Source: an uncultured Kocuria sp.
GTDB taxonomy: Bacteria; Actinomycetota; Actinomycetes; Actinomycetales; Micrococcaceae
Assembly (NCBI RefSeq): GCF_947500125.1
Contig: NZ_CANMRA010000006.1
Coordinates: 124,001 to 188,000, forward strand
Direction: 5' to 3'
Length of the DNA stretch: 64,000 nt
Numbering within the stretch: the stretch's first letter is position 1; every line of letters begins with the position of its first letter. The position numbers and the translations under genes are program-made. Positions 20,101-27,728 of the stretch are shown here, piece after piece. The notes below the pieces were generated by a model that was not told the DNA's origin, did no database searches, and was given only the letters and a program-made list of their open reading frames with translations.

Positions 20101-20677
20101 CTCCGAGGAGTTCGACCTCGCCTGGCGGAGATGGCTCGCCCTCGCCAACCTGCGCCAGTCCCTGGAACCGGCCTCGACCACGCACATCGAGACGCGCAGC
20201 TCCCTGTCGGAGTGGATCGACGAGCACGCGGTCGAACGGGACTCGTGGGTGGACCTCCTGGTCCAGGCGGGGCAGCAGCCGGTCGGCGGACCGGACCGTC
20301 GTTCCACCGGCTCTCCTGGCTCTCCGAAACCCTCGGGCGCGGTGGATGTCGTCCCCGTGCCGAACACCGTCCGGTTGAGCTCCGAGTGGACGGACCTCAT
20401 GGACGACGCCCTCACGCCCGAGGAGCGGCAGGTGCTCGAGATCGCCGGACGAGAGGGCATGCCCCTGCCCGAGGTCGGCGAGGAGATCGCCGGCATCCCG
20501 GTGGACCTGGCGTGGCCGGGCCTCGGCATCGCCTGGCTCAGCGAGGCGGCCAATGTCGAGGAGTTCGCCCGCGAAGCCCCCGGAACGTGGACGGTGCTCG
20601 GACCCGATGTCCGGAGCGCCCAGCATGTCCTCCAGCAGCTGCCGGGGACCGACGAGCAAGGAATGGTGAACCCGTGA
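14138..20677 (+). CDS. Giant DEAD/DEAH helicase with DUF1998-type region (DrmA-DrmB-like fusion) and nuclease-like C-terminus
   Basis: A 2179-aa protein. Lobe 1 of the motor has TGTGSGKTES (residues about 112-121), the DEFH box (about 244-247) and SATLG. Lobe 2 has ATPTLEMGIDIGD and QRVGRAGR (about 1035-1075). Zinc-type CxxC pairs occur at about 502, 600, 950, 1394/1413 and 1525, and CPC-CFRC at about 1661-1671. LLLFDSVPGGTGYL (about 1624-1637) is typical of DUF1998/MrfA-like C-terminal domains. In canonical DISARM, DrmA (helicase) and DrmB (DUF1998) are separate; here both appear in one chain, also reminiscent of DruE of Druantia. Residues about 1776-1850 contain PD, DGK and a downstream DARKRAGL helix, resembling PD-(D/E)XK/DUF559-type nucleases. 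The final 300 residues are unassigned. Its stop overlaps the next start (GTGA). Confidence 0.85.
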   Translation: MSELLPTLQAEATQSALVEYITTAIEFSDQYARDAFSSFLQYPEHGIFRGPFLRTRLPFAADESDPSLAVLPEWFTPYAHQAAAFRRLTTSPEVTGDRDRAGLRIPEPTIVTTGTGSGKTESFLYSLLDYAVRARKAGVHGIKAIILYPMNALANDQAGRLARMIHEDPALKGVTAALYTGEHSGAPRTAMSADGLIEDRHTIRSSVPDIVLTNYKMLDQLLLRKPDRPLWEHSAESLRYLVLDEFHTYNGAQGTDVALLIRRLRLLLERLAPQRTHLVPVATSATLGDDRDIAPVAEFATTIFGVDFGTDAVVTERRVGQETLQEQARARLDLAGLEAEERPTAGQLQPVLDLLPGSNDGLLPDSSELTSAVVDVLWTGAGGERVSELRGTDDAAVRDLFLAHPLVGRLLERTATATTTAELAQALVPHLDALGTGGRLVEALCAALSHVRSRAERNSFPNVEAHLWTREVSRVDRAASPVPAFAWSDDRTTHDGSFLPAIYCRHCGRSGWGLALTGMDDLIVKPQRIRQEHVRRTGRFRTLISGTGADPGDDDRLRYLDPERRSLESRPPSDETADVDSLPVLMHVGIEAEGHSKDDTCPACQEKDGIRFVGASTATLLSVALSSLFGTAGLDPNEKKSLVFTDSVQDAAHRAGFVEARSHSLALRSAIESSLDDRPRPVREIAERMMAAAGSPEDRYRLLHPSIAENTSVRGYWDDTQPARQRRRAQENVATRLEFDLELEAGLVGSYGRTLATTGTAAASVDVSAEDALAVGQRVLERIAQQISSETVKSGPAGDHRTELWVRGVLERLRADGAIAHEWLVPYRRKGGLRYQIWGGRRPKDVMPAFPPARRSPRFPTTGRLNARSLFTDPSNRQSWFVDWTARCLGTDFRTAGHLMKPLFTALTEAGLTDTVSVSEHGRTTAESYGLRPERVVMARVPEPARALRCSACGETVTGVPTTLEAFTGGPCTAYRCKGGLRWAELRKSYYRSLYTGDMRRVIAREHTSLLQTDTRLEYENAFKASESTPGAPNVLVATPTLEMGIDIGDLSTVVLASIPDTVASYLQRVGRAGRLTGNSLDLAFMSTRGRGSAYIEPEFMVNGSVRPPAAYLSAEEILHRQYIAFLMDRMAGDDGMPVPARGASVMRSSTPGTFLGEMLADAQAHAQERLDEFLSAFTISEDPRRGITRDAAETLRGWATWPADGPSGLESAVGKAVQRWLHEKDALRHRRQKLTELLKDIAEGRLVITADDDSTAQQLRGQQELLDAQERKLGEVEDPEARAREEKRLAGGQMRLRAEESRMSHEHWIGVLERFGLLPNFTLLDDAVSLDVTLIYQDDDNQWQHIPADYERSGFTALTELAPGNHFYAGGHELTIDAVDLGTDGAGVGHRAFCPDCGHSQDISAAERPTVCPRCGHPGIADEGQHLRVVELTKVYSTMELHRAKIGDSSEDRTSLHFETLTVPDFTAAETRARWSIEGTGVGTAFHRGTRLTRLNVGRPREGAREAVLGGQKQRIGGFTICAECGHLDEDLQTNTPQEHQAWCSQRRAENPEAVSAVLSRELVTETVLISLPPSIGEDSTGRSLWSFYAALMLGLRERFGGEIGHLQMEVVPDTARRNAASLLLFDSVPGGTGYLAELASPQSLWSLFRAALERLVDCPCRNEERSACFRCLMPHVRASHRESLGRARAVEILTTVLDSSAPSEEMTWRVAEGDAPVEDDFESHLESRFRRVFRAAVAEIPGAQVVDTVGDGGAGFSAVVGDVKYSYTPQVTLEHTQPDAVLSWPGQHGIRGVAIYLDGKAFHATAQHNRVGDDARKRAGLREQGYLVFAVTDRDLTAFEAQRRGDAAEDSVLDGLLTPRYADTVIAQGVMDTEDLDYVCANPVAQLLTLIESPARNPLKRQQMVSQFLNLLLFDGTPRQVSTEDLGRQTLGVLDAPEGGPRPDVPAGPAAPGFVRRLGPLVLLGTVEAPVNRLAIALDDREEALRSEEFDLAWRRWLALANLRQSLEPASTTHIETRSSLSEWIDEHAVERDSWVDLLVQAGQQPVGGPDRRSTGSPGSPKPSGAVDVVPVPNTVRLSSEWTDLMDDALTPEERQVLEIAGREGMPLPEVGEEIAGIPVDLAWPGLGIAWLSEAANVEEFAREAPGTWTVLGPDVRSAQHVLQQLPGTDEQGMVNP

Positions 20678-23034
20678 CAGCCCAGCCCAAGCAGCTCATC
20701 ATGGACCGAGGCTTCCCGTCGAGCTACGACCGGTCGATCGCCGGCAAGGTCACCGCGACCATCGAGAAGCTCTTCAAGGACACCAGCACCAACGGTCTGC
20801 ACGTCGAGCCGATCCAGAACTGCGCCGACAAGCGGGTGCGCACCGCGCGGGTGGACGACTTCCACCGCATGGTGCTCTTCGATCTGGGCGCCTGGATGCT
20901 GCTCTACGGCGTCTACCCGCACGATCGCGCCTACGTCGTCGCCGCCAAGGCCTACGCCCGGGTGAACCCCACGAGCGGTGCGGCCGAGATCCGCCAGGCC
21001 GAGGGCTCCGACGCGAACGCCAAGGACCGGTACACCGACTCGGAGCTCAAGGCACTCGTGGAGGCCCGCGCCGCCGACCTGCTCGCCGAGCGGCAGAGCG
21101 CCGACCTCAAGCCGCCGATGCCGGCGGCCGAGGAAGCCCGCCCGGATCCCTCGGTCCTGAGCGTCAATCCGCTGGCCGGCTACACGGCAGAGCAACTGAC
21201 CGACGAGCTCGGCATCGACGGCCCCGTGGCCGAGTACGCGGTGGGCGCCCCGTCCGAGGAGGAGCTGCTCACCGCCCTGGGGCGCGTCGGCGGCTGGCAG
21301 GGCGATGCCCTGATGGACCTGGCCAGCGGTACGTCGCTGGACGAGGTGCGCGCAACGTACTCGATCGCTCAGGGCAGCGAGCCGACCGGCGGCACGGAGA
21401 TCGGCATGCCGTCCGGGACCGAGGCAGTGGTCCGCGCCGCCACCGCCGAGCGGGCCGCTTCCCAGTTCCACCTCATCGAGGACGACGAGGCCCTCGCGCG
21501 GGCGCTGGCCAGTGGGAACTTCGACGCATGGCGTCTGTTCCTGCACCCCGACCAGCAGGAGTACGTGGACAAGGAGACCTCCGGCCCGTTCCGGCTCTCC
21601 GGCGGCGCCGGCACCGGCAAGACCGTGGTCCTGGTCCATCGCGCAGTGCGTCTGGCTCGCCAGAACCCCCAGGCACGGATCCTCGTCGTGACCTTCACCC
21701 GCAACCTCGTGGAGATGATCCGCGAGCAGGTCCGATCCCTGGGGCCGGACGTGCGGATGGCCGCAGGTCTCGGACAGCCCGGCATCAGCGTGCTCACCCT
21801 GGACCAAGTGGCCCACCGCGTGCTGGAGGATGCCGCCGGTTCCGAACGGCTTCCCTCCGCCATGAAGTCGGTGCTCGGATGGGGCATCCGGCGCATGCCC
21901 GACTACCGCAGCGCCGGCGCCTACGGAGCCAGTCCGTGGGAGGAGGCGATCGACGCAGCCGGCGCCGAGCTGCCCGAGAACCTCCGCAGCGTCCACTTCT
22001 TCCAGTCGGAGTACCAGGAGATCGTCCTGCCGGGGCAGATCACCGAAGAGATCGGCTACCTGCGGGCTCCGCGCCCGGGACGGGGGACCCGCCTCGGCCG
22101 TAACCAGCGCCGCGCCGTCTGGCAGGCCATCTCCCAGTACCGGGACGATGGTCTGGCCGCCCAGGCAATCGACTGGGACGAGGCCGCCGCCGTAGCCGCT
22201 GCGCTGCTTACCGGTGACTCCGGCGCGCCCCTGGCCGATCACGTGCTCATCGACGAGGGTCAGGACTTCACCCCCACGCGGTGGAAGCTGGCCCGGGCCG
22301 TCGTGGCCGAGAGACCGGATGACCTGTTCATCGCCGAAGACTCGAACCAGCGCATCTACGGCAATCGCATCGTGCTCGGGCACTACGGGATCAAGATCGT
22401 GGGCCGCTCCCGGCGCCTGCGGCTGAACTACCGCACCACGGAGCAGAACCTGCAGCTCGCCCTGAAAGTGCTCGCCGGGGGCTCCTATGATCTCGACGAG
22501 ACCGAAGGCGACCACGAGGTGCACGCTACGGAGCGCGACCGCGACCGGTACATTTCTAGCCGCAGCGGCCCTCGGCCGCTCCTACTGCCAGCCGAGGACC
22601 TGGGGCAGGAGTACGACCGGGTGGCCGAGCTGCTCAAGACCTGGACCACCGAAGTGGAGGACAGCGGGCTGAAGGCCGGCACGCTGGGTGTCCTTACCCG
22701 CACCAAGAAGGAGCGCGACGCCTTCGTACGAGCGATGGGCGAGCGCGGCGTGGCTGTCGCGCCCGTGGACACCCGCGACGCCCCCAAGGGGACGCCAGCC
22801 GTCATGACACTGCACCGGGCCAAGGGCACCGAGTTCTCCCGCGTGGTGCTCTTCGGCGTGAGCGAGGGGTCAATTCCCAAGTTTTTCGCCGGTAGCACCT
22901 ATGACGACCAGGCCCGGGAGCAGAGTAGTCTGCGGGAGCGCTCACTGCTGTACGTAGGCGCCACGCGGGCACGGGACATACTGGCGATCTCGTGGTGCAA
23001 GAAGGCGAGCCCTTACCTGCCGTCCATTGACTGA
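20674..23034 (+). CDS. UvrD/Rep-like superfamily-1 helicase with RelE-like N-terminus
   Basis: A 786-aa protein; GTG start overlapping the upstream TGA. Residues 1-95 (SIAGKVTATIEKLFKD, VRTARVDDFHRMVLFD) fit the RelE/ParE-like fold found at the N-terminus of many defence-island UvrD proteins. An Ala/Glu-rich linker follows, then the helicase: GGAGTGKT (about 310-317), VLIDEGQDF, EDSNQRIYGNR, LNYRTTEQ, TLHRAKGTEF and YVGATRARD, i.e. motifs I-VI of SF1A. These enzymes translocate 3'-5' on single-stranded DNA. A longer frame extends upstream to 16,549 but is the out-of-phase shadow of the giant helicase. As last gene of the operon it probably works with the other two motors, unwinding or clearing DNA. 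UvrD-like genes are not core DISARM components, so its part in the system is inference. Confidence 0.88.
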   Translation: MTAQPKQLIMDRGFPSSYDRSIAGKVTATIEKLFKDTSTNGLHVEPIQNCADKRVRTARVDDFHRMVLFDLGAWMLLYGVYPHDRAYVVAAKAYARVNPTSGAAEIRQAEGSDANAKDRYTDSELKALVEARAADLLAERQSADLKPPMPAAEEARPDPSVLSVNPLAGYTAEQLTDELGIDGPVAEYAVGAPSEEELLTALGRVGGWQGDALMDLASGTSLDEVRATYSIAQGSEPTGGTEIGMPSGTEAVVRAATAERAASQFHLIEDDEALARALASGNFDAWRLFLHPDQQEYVDKETSGPFRLSGGAGTGKTVVLVHRAVRLARQNPQARILVVTFTRNLVEMIREQVRSLGPDVRMAAGLGQPGISVLTLDQVAHRVLEDAAGSERLPSAMKSVLGWGIRRMPDYRSAGAYGASPWEEAIDAAGAELPENLRSVHFFQSEYQEIVLPGQITEEIGYLRAPRPGRGTRLGRNQRRAVWQAISQYRDDGLAAQAIDWDEAAAVAAALLTGDSGAPLADHVLIDEGQDFTPTRWKLARAVVAERPDDLFIAEDSNQRIYGNRIVLGHYGIKIVGRSRRLRLNYRTTEQNLQLALKVLAGGSYDLDETEGDHEVHATERDRDRYISSRSGPRPLLLPAEDLGQEYDRVAELLKTWTTEVEDSGLKAGTLGVLTRTKKERDAFVRAMGERGVAVAPVDTRDAPKGTPAVMTLHRAKGTEFSRVVLFGVSEGSIPKFFAGSTYDDQAREQSSLRERSLLYVGATRARDILAISWCKKASPYLPSID

Positions 23035-23053
23035 GTCTGCATAGCGCCAAAAC

Positions 23054-23073
23054 GTACAACACTGCTGTTGTGC
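23054..23073 (+). terminator. Weak hairpin after the helicase operon
   Basis: ACAACA-CTGC-TGTTGT, extendable by two outer pairs (one G-U), lies 20 nt after the UvrD-like stop codon. The stem is AT-rich and lacks a T-tract, so termination is only a possibility. Confidence 0.3.
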
Positions 23074-23271
23074 AACTCGCATTTCCACCCGAGGGAGCAA
23101 TGGCCCACCGTTGCGCAGCGTAGAGAGACAACGAAGCCAGAAGTGATTGCCTCATACATCATGTTCACATGAAGTTCACACCTTAACTTTCGCCAATGTC
23201 CGTGCGAACCTCCCACCCGGACGGACTAGAGTGACGCACAGCACAGACAGCCAGTCGCGAGGGAGACCATT

Positions 23272-26019
23272 GTGAGCGAACTCAGCTCGTCCGAAGTACA
23301 GGAATGGCTTTTAGGTGACTGGCGCGCCTCATCCAGCAGAATTTGCCTCATTGAAGGATTTAGCGGAATAGGTAAGACCACCCTAGCGCAGAGCGTTGCC
23401 AAATCATGGTCACCCCATAGTTTGGTAGTTTCAATCGAAGAATCAGCAAACACCCTTGACGACGTTTTGTTCGAAGTTGCGTCAAACTTAGAAGAAAGGG
23501 GCTGCAAGACGATTGCCGACGCTAGCGAAGGAGACTACCGAGCTGGCCTTATAGCACATTTAAATAGCGATGAGCTAATAATTTTTGATCATATTGAGAA
23601 TGCGTTTGACCAAGAACGCAAACAACTAAATGCGGAAATAATAGAATATTTGAAACGCATTGAAAAACGTCCCGGCGTGGGGAAAATTCTCCTTCTTTCA
23701 TCTCTCCGGCTCGACCTTCAAGACCAACTTCCCCATCTACAAGTCACCCGCATGGCGCCCTTCTCAAACCAGGAGGCAAAAACATTCCTAAATGATGCAC
23801 TTCAAAAATCCGGTCATGCAACCAACATTCCCGCCAGCGAAATACCCGAGGTTGTCGAATGGCTTGGATGCAATCCCCGCGCCATGAAGGCATTCATCGC
23901 ATGCCTAGATTCTCACGATTTTGAGGAGCTCAAACAAGACGAACCAGATACGTGGGCCCTCCGGCATCTACCAGCTACAGATCAGCTGATCAAAAGACTG
24001 GAAGTCATTTTCCTCAAAATGACCATAGATAAATTAAGTCCTGAAGCAAGAACGCTCCTGGAATCAGCATCCGTCCTGCGCAAGCCATTCAAGGCGGACA
24101 CCCTTCAATCTATTACGCCAAATGGAATAGGGATTGAAATGGCTAGAATGGAATTGTCGAGGCTGTTTATACTTGAAAAACAGCGCGGAATGTTGACACT
24201 TAATCCAGTATCACGCCATTTGGCTTACGCATCTTTAAGGCAGAACCCCCGCCGATTAACTAGATGCCATTCGACGGCTGGGGATTACTACAAGAAACGG
24301 GCTGCAAACACCACGGGCGCTCGCGGAACAATTATCGCCGGTAAAGCGTTTGTAGAAGCAAGGCACCACTTTCGCATTAGCGAACGCATGCGCGATTTGG
24401 AAGACCTGGCTGGGGATTTTCGCCGGATAATTGCCCCCAACTACGCAAAAACCACCGAGATTCCCACATCAAAGGATGACTTAAATGAATACATTCTTGT
24501 CATTCAATCGGTTCTTAGTACCGAGCGGGGTGGCTACCATGCCCTTAGGCTGAAATTCGCGGAGGCATTGATTTCCAGGAATCAACCTGGAGATAGGGTT
24601 CTAGCACTGCGAAACCTGACAATCGCCACAGAACGATCGCGCGCCTTGAGAGCATGGGTGAGGCGCGTCGACCTAGCCGCCGAACTCGATGGGGTACTAG
24701 GCCGACGGCGCATCGTTGACGAAGCCTTCGATAGATTGCCAGTGCAGGATGCATGCGAAGTTGCCATTAAAACCGCGGAAAAATTTGTGTACTCCGAATT
24801 GAAGCAGGAGGCGATTGACGTAGTTCATAAGGCGCTTCGCGCATCCTCAAAAGAACAACTGCAGCGCCTCACTACAGCTCTTTCATTTGTCAGACTTCAA
24901 TTTGGCCAACCGAAAGAAGCCATTAAAGATCTTATCGACGGATACGAGAGGTTGGGAGATGAACCTTTTCGCGCGTATAAGCTATTTGAAGAAGGAATAT
25001 TTATATCCCTTCAACAGCGCGATATTGACTCTTTGAATCGATTTAGGAACCTCGTTCTGGCACGCGGAATTAACGATCATCAGGTTGCGCTTGTCGACAT
25101 GCTTTCACGCCAATCCTGCGGTGACTATTCTGGGGCTGCCCGCTTCGGTAAGGGACATGAGGAATATCCCTCGGTTGTCTTTCAACTTGCCTTTTCACTG
25201 CTTTGCTCAGGGGACGCTCAGGGAGCAGTAAAAACTTTGTCCCAATCTGGTAATTTGTCAGCAAACAACAATGATGTAAAGTGTTGGCTTTTCGCCCTGA
25301 TTTATTTATGCCTGGACAATGAGGAGAAGGCCGAAAAATACCTAAACCATTGTCGCAAAAATCGCGTCCCTATGACACACGAGCGCGTAGATATTAAGGT
25401 CCTTAAGCTATGGAATGAAATTCCGAGGCGGATTCAGCCTTATCCCGCTTTTTACTTTCCCACCTTGCCTCCAATACTGACCGGATTAGATCACGACCTG
25501 AGGCGCACAGATGTCGGCGGATCCGCTTTGGAATTTTTGAGTTTGTCAGACTTCGAGTTCACACGGCATCCGCATCAAGAATTGCAAGAACATGCTCAGG
25601 CAAATAGTTTATTGCCTTCCCAGCCATCGATTGCCGTGCATGTTAGTAATAACCAACAAGTAGGAGATTATCAAATGGGTGATACGTACAATGTGGAAAA
25701 TGGTGGCGTGGTAGGAAAAAACGCCTTTAATGCCGGGAATGTCAACATGAACGCGCATCAACAAGCCTTTTCGCTAACCAGCCCCGAATTACTTGAGGAA
25801 GTTCGCCGTGTTATTGACGTGACGCAATCAAATGGAAATGCTGATTCTGGACATCTGTCTACACTGTATGGGGCGGTTGAATCTATTGAAAATGGGGACG
25901 AAAAGGGCGTGCGCGACCGATTGAGAAGTGGCGGCAAGTGGCTCGCGGCACAGTCTTCGATGGTTGGAACCGGCTTGCTCACCGCGATTATGCAAGATGT
26001 CTTAGGAATTCAGGCTTAG
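23272..26019 (+). CDS. STAND-like NTPase of foreign base composition
   Basis: A 915-aa protein with a P-loop GFSGIGKTT at residues 29-37 and a likely Walker B (ELIIFDHIE, about 103-111), followed by SSLRLD and a long alpha-helical region rich in repeated helix pairs (about 330-760). This is the layout of STAND ATPases: NTPase, winged helix, superstructure sensor. Residues about 795-835 form a Gly/Asn-rich low-complexity stretch (GDYQMGDTYNV, GGVVGKNAF), and a short helical domain ends the protein. The gene is strikingly AT-rich, with some 60-base lines near one third GC in a roughly 70% GC neighbourhood, and uses rare codons such as ATA and TTA. That points to recent transfer. GAGGGAG lies 8 nt before the GTG. 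A defence role is inferred from architecture and from the neighbouring helicase operon; the effector activity is unknown. Confidence 0.75.
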   Translation: MSELSSSEVQEWLLGDWRASSSRICLIEGFSGIGKTTLAQSVAKSWSPHSLVVSIEESANTLDDVLFEVASNLEERGCKTIADASEGDYRAGLIAHLNSDELIIFDHIENAFDQERKQLNAEIIEYLKRIEKRPGVGKILLLSSLRLDLQDQLPHLQVTRMAPFSNQEAKTFLNDALQKSGHATNIPASEIPEVVEWLGCNPRAMKAFIACLDSHDFEELKQDEPDTWALRHLPATDQLIKRLEVIFLKMTIDKLSPEARTLLESASVLRKPFKADTLQSITPNGIGIEMARMELSRLFILEKQRGMLTLNPVSRHLAYASLRQNPRRLTRCHSTAGDYYKKRAANTTGARGTIIAGKAFVEARHHFRISERMRDLEDLAGDFRRIIAPNYAKTTEIPTSKDDLNEYILVIQSVLSTERGGYHALRLKFAEALISRNQPGDRVLALRNLTIATERSRALRAWVRRVDLAAELDGVLGRRRIVDEAFDRLPVQDACEVAIKTAEKFVYSELKQEAIDVVHKALRASSKEQLQRLTTALSFVRLQFGQPKEAIKDLIDGYERLGDEPFRAYKLFEEGIFISLQQRDIDSLNRFRNLVLARGINDHQVALVDMLSRQSCGDYSGAARFGKGHEEYPSVVFQLAFSLLCSGDAQGAVKTLSQSGNLSANNNDVKCWLFALIYLCLDNEEKAEKYLNHCRKNRVPMTHERVDIKVLKLWNEIPRRIQPYPAFYFPTLPPILTGLDHDLRRTDVGGSALEFLSLSDFEFTRHPHQELQEHAQANSLLPSQPSIAVHVSNNQQVGDYQMGDTYNVENGGVVGKNAFNAGNVNMNAHQQAFSLTSPELLEEVRRVIDVTQSNGNADSGHLSTLYGAVESIENGDEKGVRDRLRSGGKWLAAQSSMVGTGLLTAIMQDVLGIQA

Positions 26020-26110
26020 ATACAAGGGGACATCACGCGGCTGACACGGGTTCGGTTTCATAAAGCTGAGAATTGCCGACGCCAAAGACCGCCAGGGTCG
26101 CCAGCAGCGC

Positions 26111-26442
26111 TCAAAGCGGGTCACAGTCGTTGAAGAACTGGGCTGCGAAGAACGGCGCGAAGAGGGCGTAGAAGTTCCAGACGAACCACAAGGTGGCGTC
26201 GCCGATGTTGACGGTCACCACGTCGCGCCAGCGGCGGACGGACCGCGCCGGGCGGTGTTGCCGAGAGCGTGGAAACGGTGGAACGTCGCCTCGCCAGACA
26301 GTGTGATGTGCGACCAGCGCCCATTGACGGTGTCTGGTTCGGTCTGGGTCCGCCGCTGGTAGCGCCCCGCCGCGATACTTGTTCGCTGTCGCACGCGAAA
26401 GAGCCCGGCGATCCCGTGGATTTCGCCCTGCAGCATTAGCAT
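26111..26442 (-). pseudogene. Possible frameshifted ORF remnant
   Basis: Two overlapping minus-strand frames look like pieces of one protein. The N-terminal piece (from 26442, MLMLQGEIHGIAGLF to TFHRFHALGN) and the C-terminal piece (DVVTVNIGDATLW followed by a hydrophobic helix ending NDCDPL at 26111) could be joined by one frameshift near 26,245. The C-terminal part would form a membrane segment. The family is not recognised and no ribosome site supports either frame alone. The 557 nt between the STAND-like gene and the EcsC/TerB-like gene hold nothing else I can support. Confidence 0.3.
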
Positions 26443-26576
26443 GTAAAGACATCGGGTTCACACCGCTGAGGGTCAACAACAGTGCTCATCGCTGGGTCAC
26501 TCTGTTGGAACCTCCGTGGGTTTGTCCAAAGTCTGGCAACCGAGCTGGACGCTGAACCCACCCGGGAGGATTCGAC

Positions 26577-27728
26577 ATGCCCAAAGCTCCCATCGACGGT
26601 ATCGACACCGACGATGCCAATGACGCCGACCGGAAAGTCGTCGAGGATGAACGAGCCAAGCTCAAGGACTTCGTCACGGGGCTGAGCCCGGACGACATCA
26701 AGTCGGGCGGATGGTTCACCAAACTCAGCGCTCAGGCCCTGAGCTCCTACACCGACAAGGTCGACTGGCAGTACTTTCAGGAGCGGTACGAGGGCGTGCC
26801 CGCGGACGCCATCGTCGATCAGCGGATCAAGATGGCGACCCGATACGCCGCTCTCGAAGGCGGGATCTCCGCCGGCGCCTACTCGGCGGCCATCATCGCC
26901 ACCCTCGGGAGCCTTGGTGGCGCCTCGGCGGCGACTGTCCCGGCCGCCGTCACGACCATGATGGTCGATGTCGTGTACATCACCCGGCTTCAGCTCCGCC
27001 TGGCCTACGACGTCGCGGTCCTCTACCGGGTTCCGCTCGACCTGTCCGACCCGAATGACTTGTGGAAGCTCATTCGGGTGGCCTTCACGATCAAGAGCGG
27101 GGAAGCCGTGAGTGGGGGCGTGGTCAAGGCGGTCCCGGCCGTCATGCGGCCGGTGATCAAGCGCTTCTATTCCAAAGGAGTTCTGGCCGCTGGGAAGGGG
27201 CTTCCGGTGGTCGGCAAGTTCCTTCTGCAGCGCAACGTCATCAAGATCGGCATTCCGCTCGTTGGCGTTCCGCTCGCGGTGGTGCTGAACCGCTACACGA
27301 CGTTGGTCGCGGGGCGGCACGCGCAAGCTGTCTTCCGGAACGAGGCGCGGGTGATCGAACTCGCCGGGAATCTGAGCGAGCGGAGTCGGCACCCGCAGCT
27401 GATGCTGTGGGTCGCGTGGCTCGTCATCAACGCGGACCGCAAGATCGACGACGACGAGGCCCTGTTGATCCGTCACCTGGTGAGGCTGGTCCGGGATCAA
27501 CATCAGGTGGTCGATGAGCAGCTCGCTCGCCTCGTAGATGTCGACCCCGCCGAGGTCTGGCGACGCCTGGATGCCGAGCAAGGGGATCTGAGCGACATTG
27601 TCGACGTGGCCGAGCGGGTGGCAACCGTGGACGGTGCCGTCAACACGCGCGAGAAAGCGGTCATCTCCGAGCTTCAAGATCGGTGCGACCGAGTCCGAGG
27701 GTCCATCCGACATATGGTTCGCCCATGA
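26577..27728 (+). CDS. EcsC/TerB-like membrane-associated protein
   Basis: A 383-aa protein with GGGAGG nine nt before the ATG. Residues about 60-270 resemble EcsC-type proteins, with several hydrophobic, Gly/Ala-rich segments (GISAGAYSAAIIATLGSLGG; VVGKFLLQ; IGIPLVGVPLAVV) and a DLSDPNDLWKL motif. The C-terminal 110 residues resemble a TerB-like acidic helical domain: LVINADRKIDDDEALLIRHL and VATVDGAVNTREKAVI form the two DG/DD-containing helical repeats. TerB domains sit in stress and tellurite-resistance complexes at the membrane. The stop overlaps the next gene's ATG (ATGA). The molecular role is unknown; family assignment is by motif resemblance only. Confidence 0.65.
   Translation: MPKAPIDGIDTDDANDADRKVVEDERAKLKDFVTGLSPDDIKSGGWFTKLSAQALSSYTDKVDWQYFQERYEGVPADAIVDQRIKMATRYAALEGGISAGAYSAAIIATLGSLGGASAATVPAAVTTMMVDVVYITRLQLRLAYDVAVLYRVPLDLSDPNDLWKLIRVAFTIKSGEAVSGGVVKAVPAVMRPVIKRFYSKGVLAAGKGLPVVGKFLLQRNVIKIGIPLVGVPLAVVLNRYTTLVAGRHAQAVFRNEARVIELAGNLSERSRHPQLMLWVAWLVINADRKIDDDEALLIRHLVRLVRDQHQVVDEQLARLVDVDPAEVWRRLDAEQGDLSDIVDVAERVATVDGAVNTREKAVISELQDRCDRVRGSIRHMVRP

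Noticed and set aside
14138-20677. Druantia (DruE) as the identity of the operon
   Set aside because: The giant helicase resembles DruE, but DruA-D, DruH and the DruM/F/G partners are not seen; the SNF2 helicase and Eco57I-class methylase point to DISARM. Kept as an alternative in the feature text.
19774-22524. A 916-aa minus-strand frame across the helicase genes
   Set aside because: Antisense shadow; composition is low-complexity and the sense strand carries clear helicase motifs.
16549-23034. A 2161-aa plus-strand frame joining two regions
   Set aside because: Its first 1370 residues are the Arg/Pro/Gly-rich shadow of the giant helicase in another frame; only the part from GTG 20674 is a protein (the UvrD-like helicase).
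6480-23034. BREX or Pgl system
   Set aside because: The methylase is PglX-like, but no PglZ phosphatase, BrxC/PglY ATPase or BrxL protease is present; helicase content fits DISARM-like systems better.
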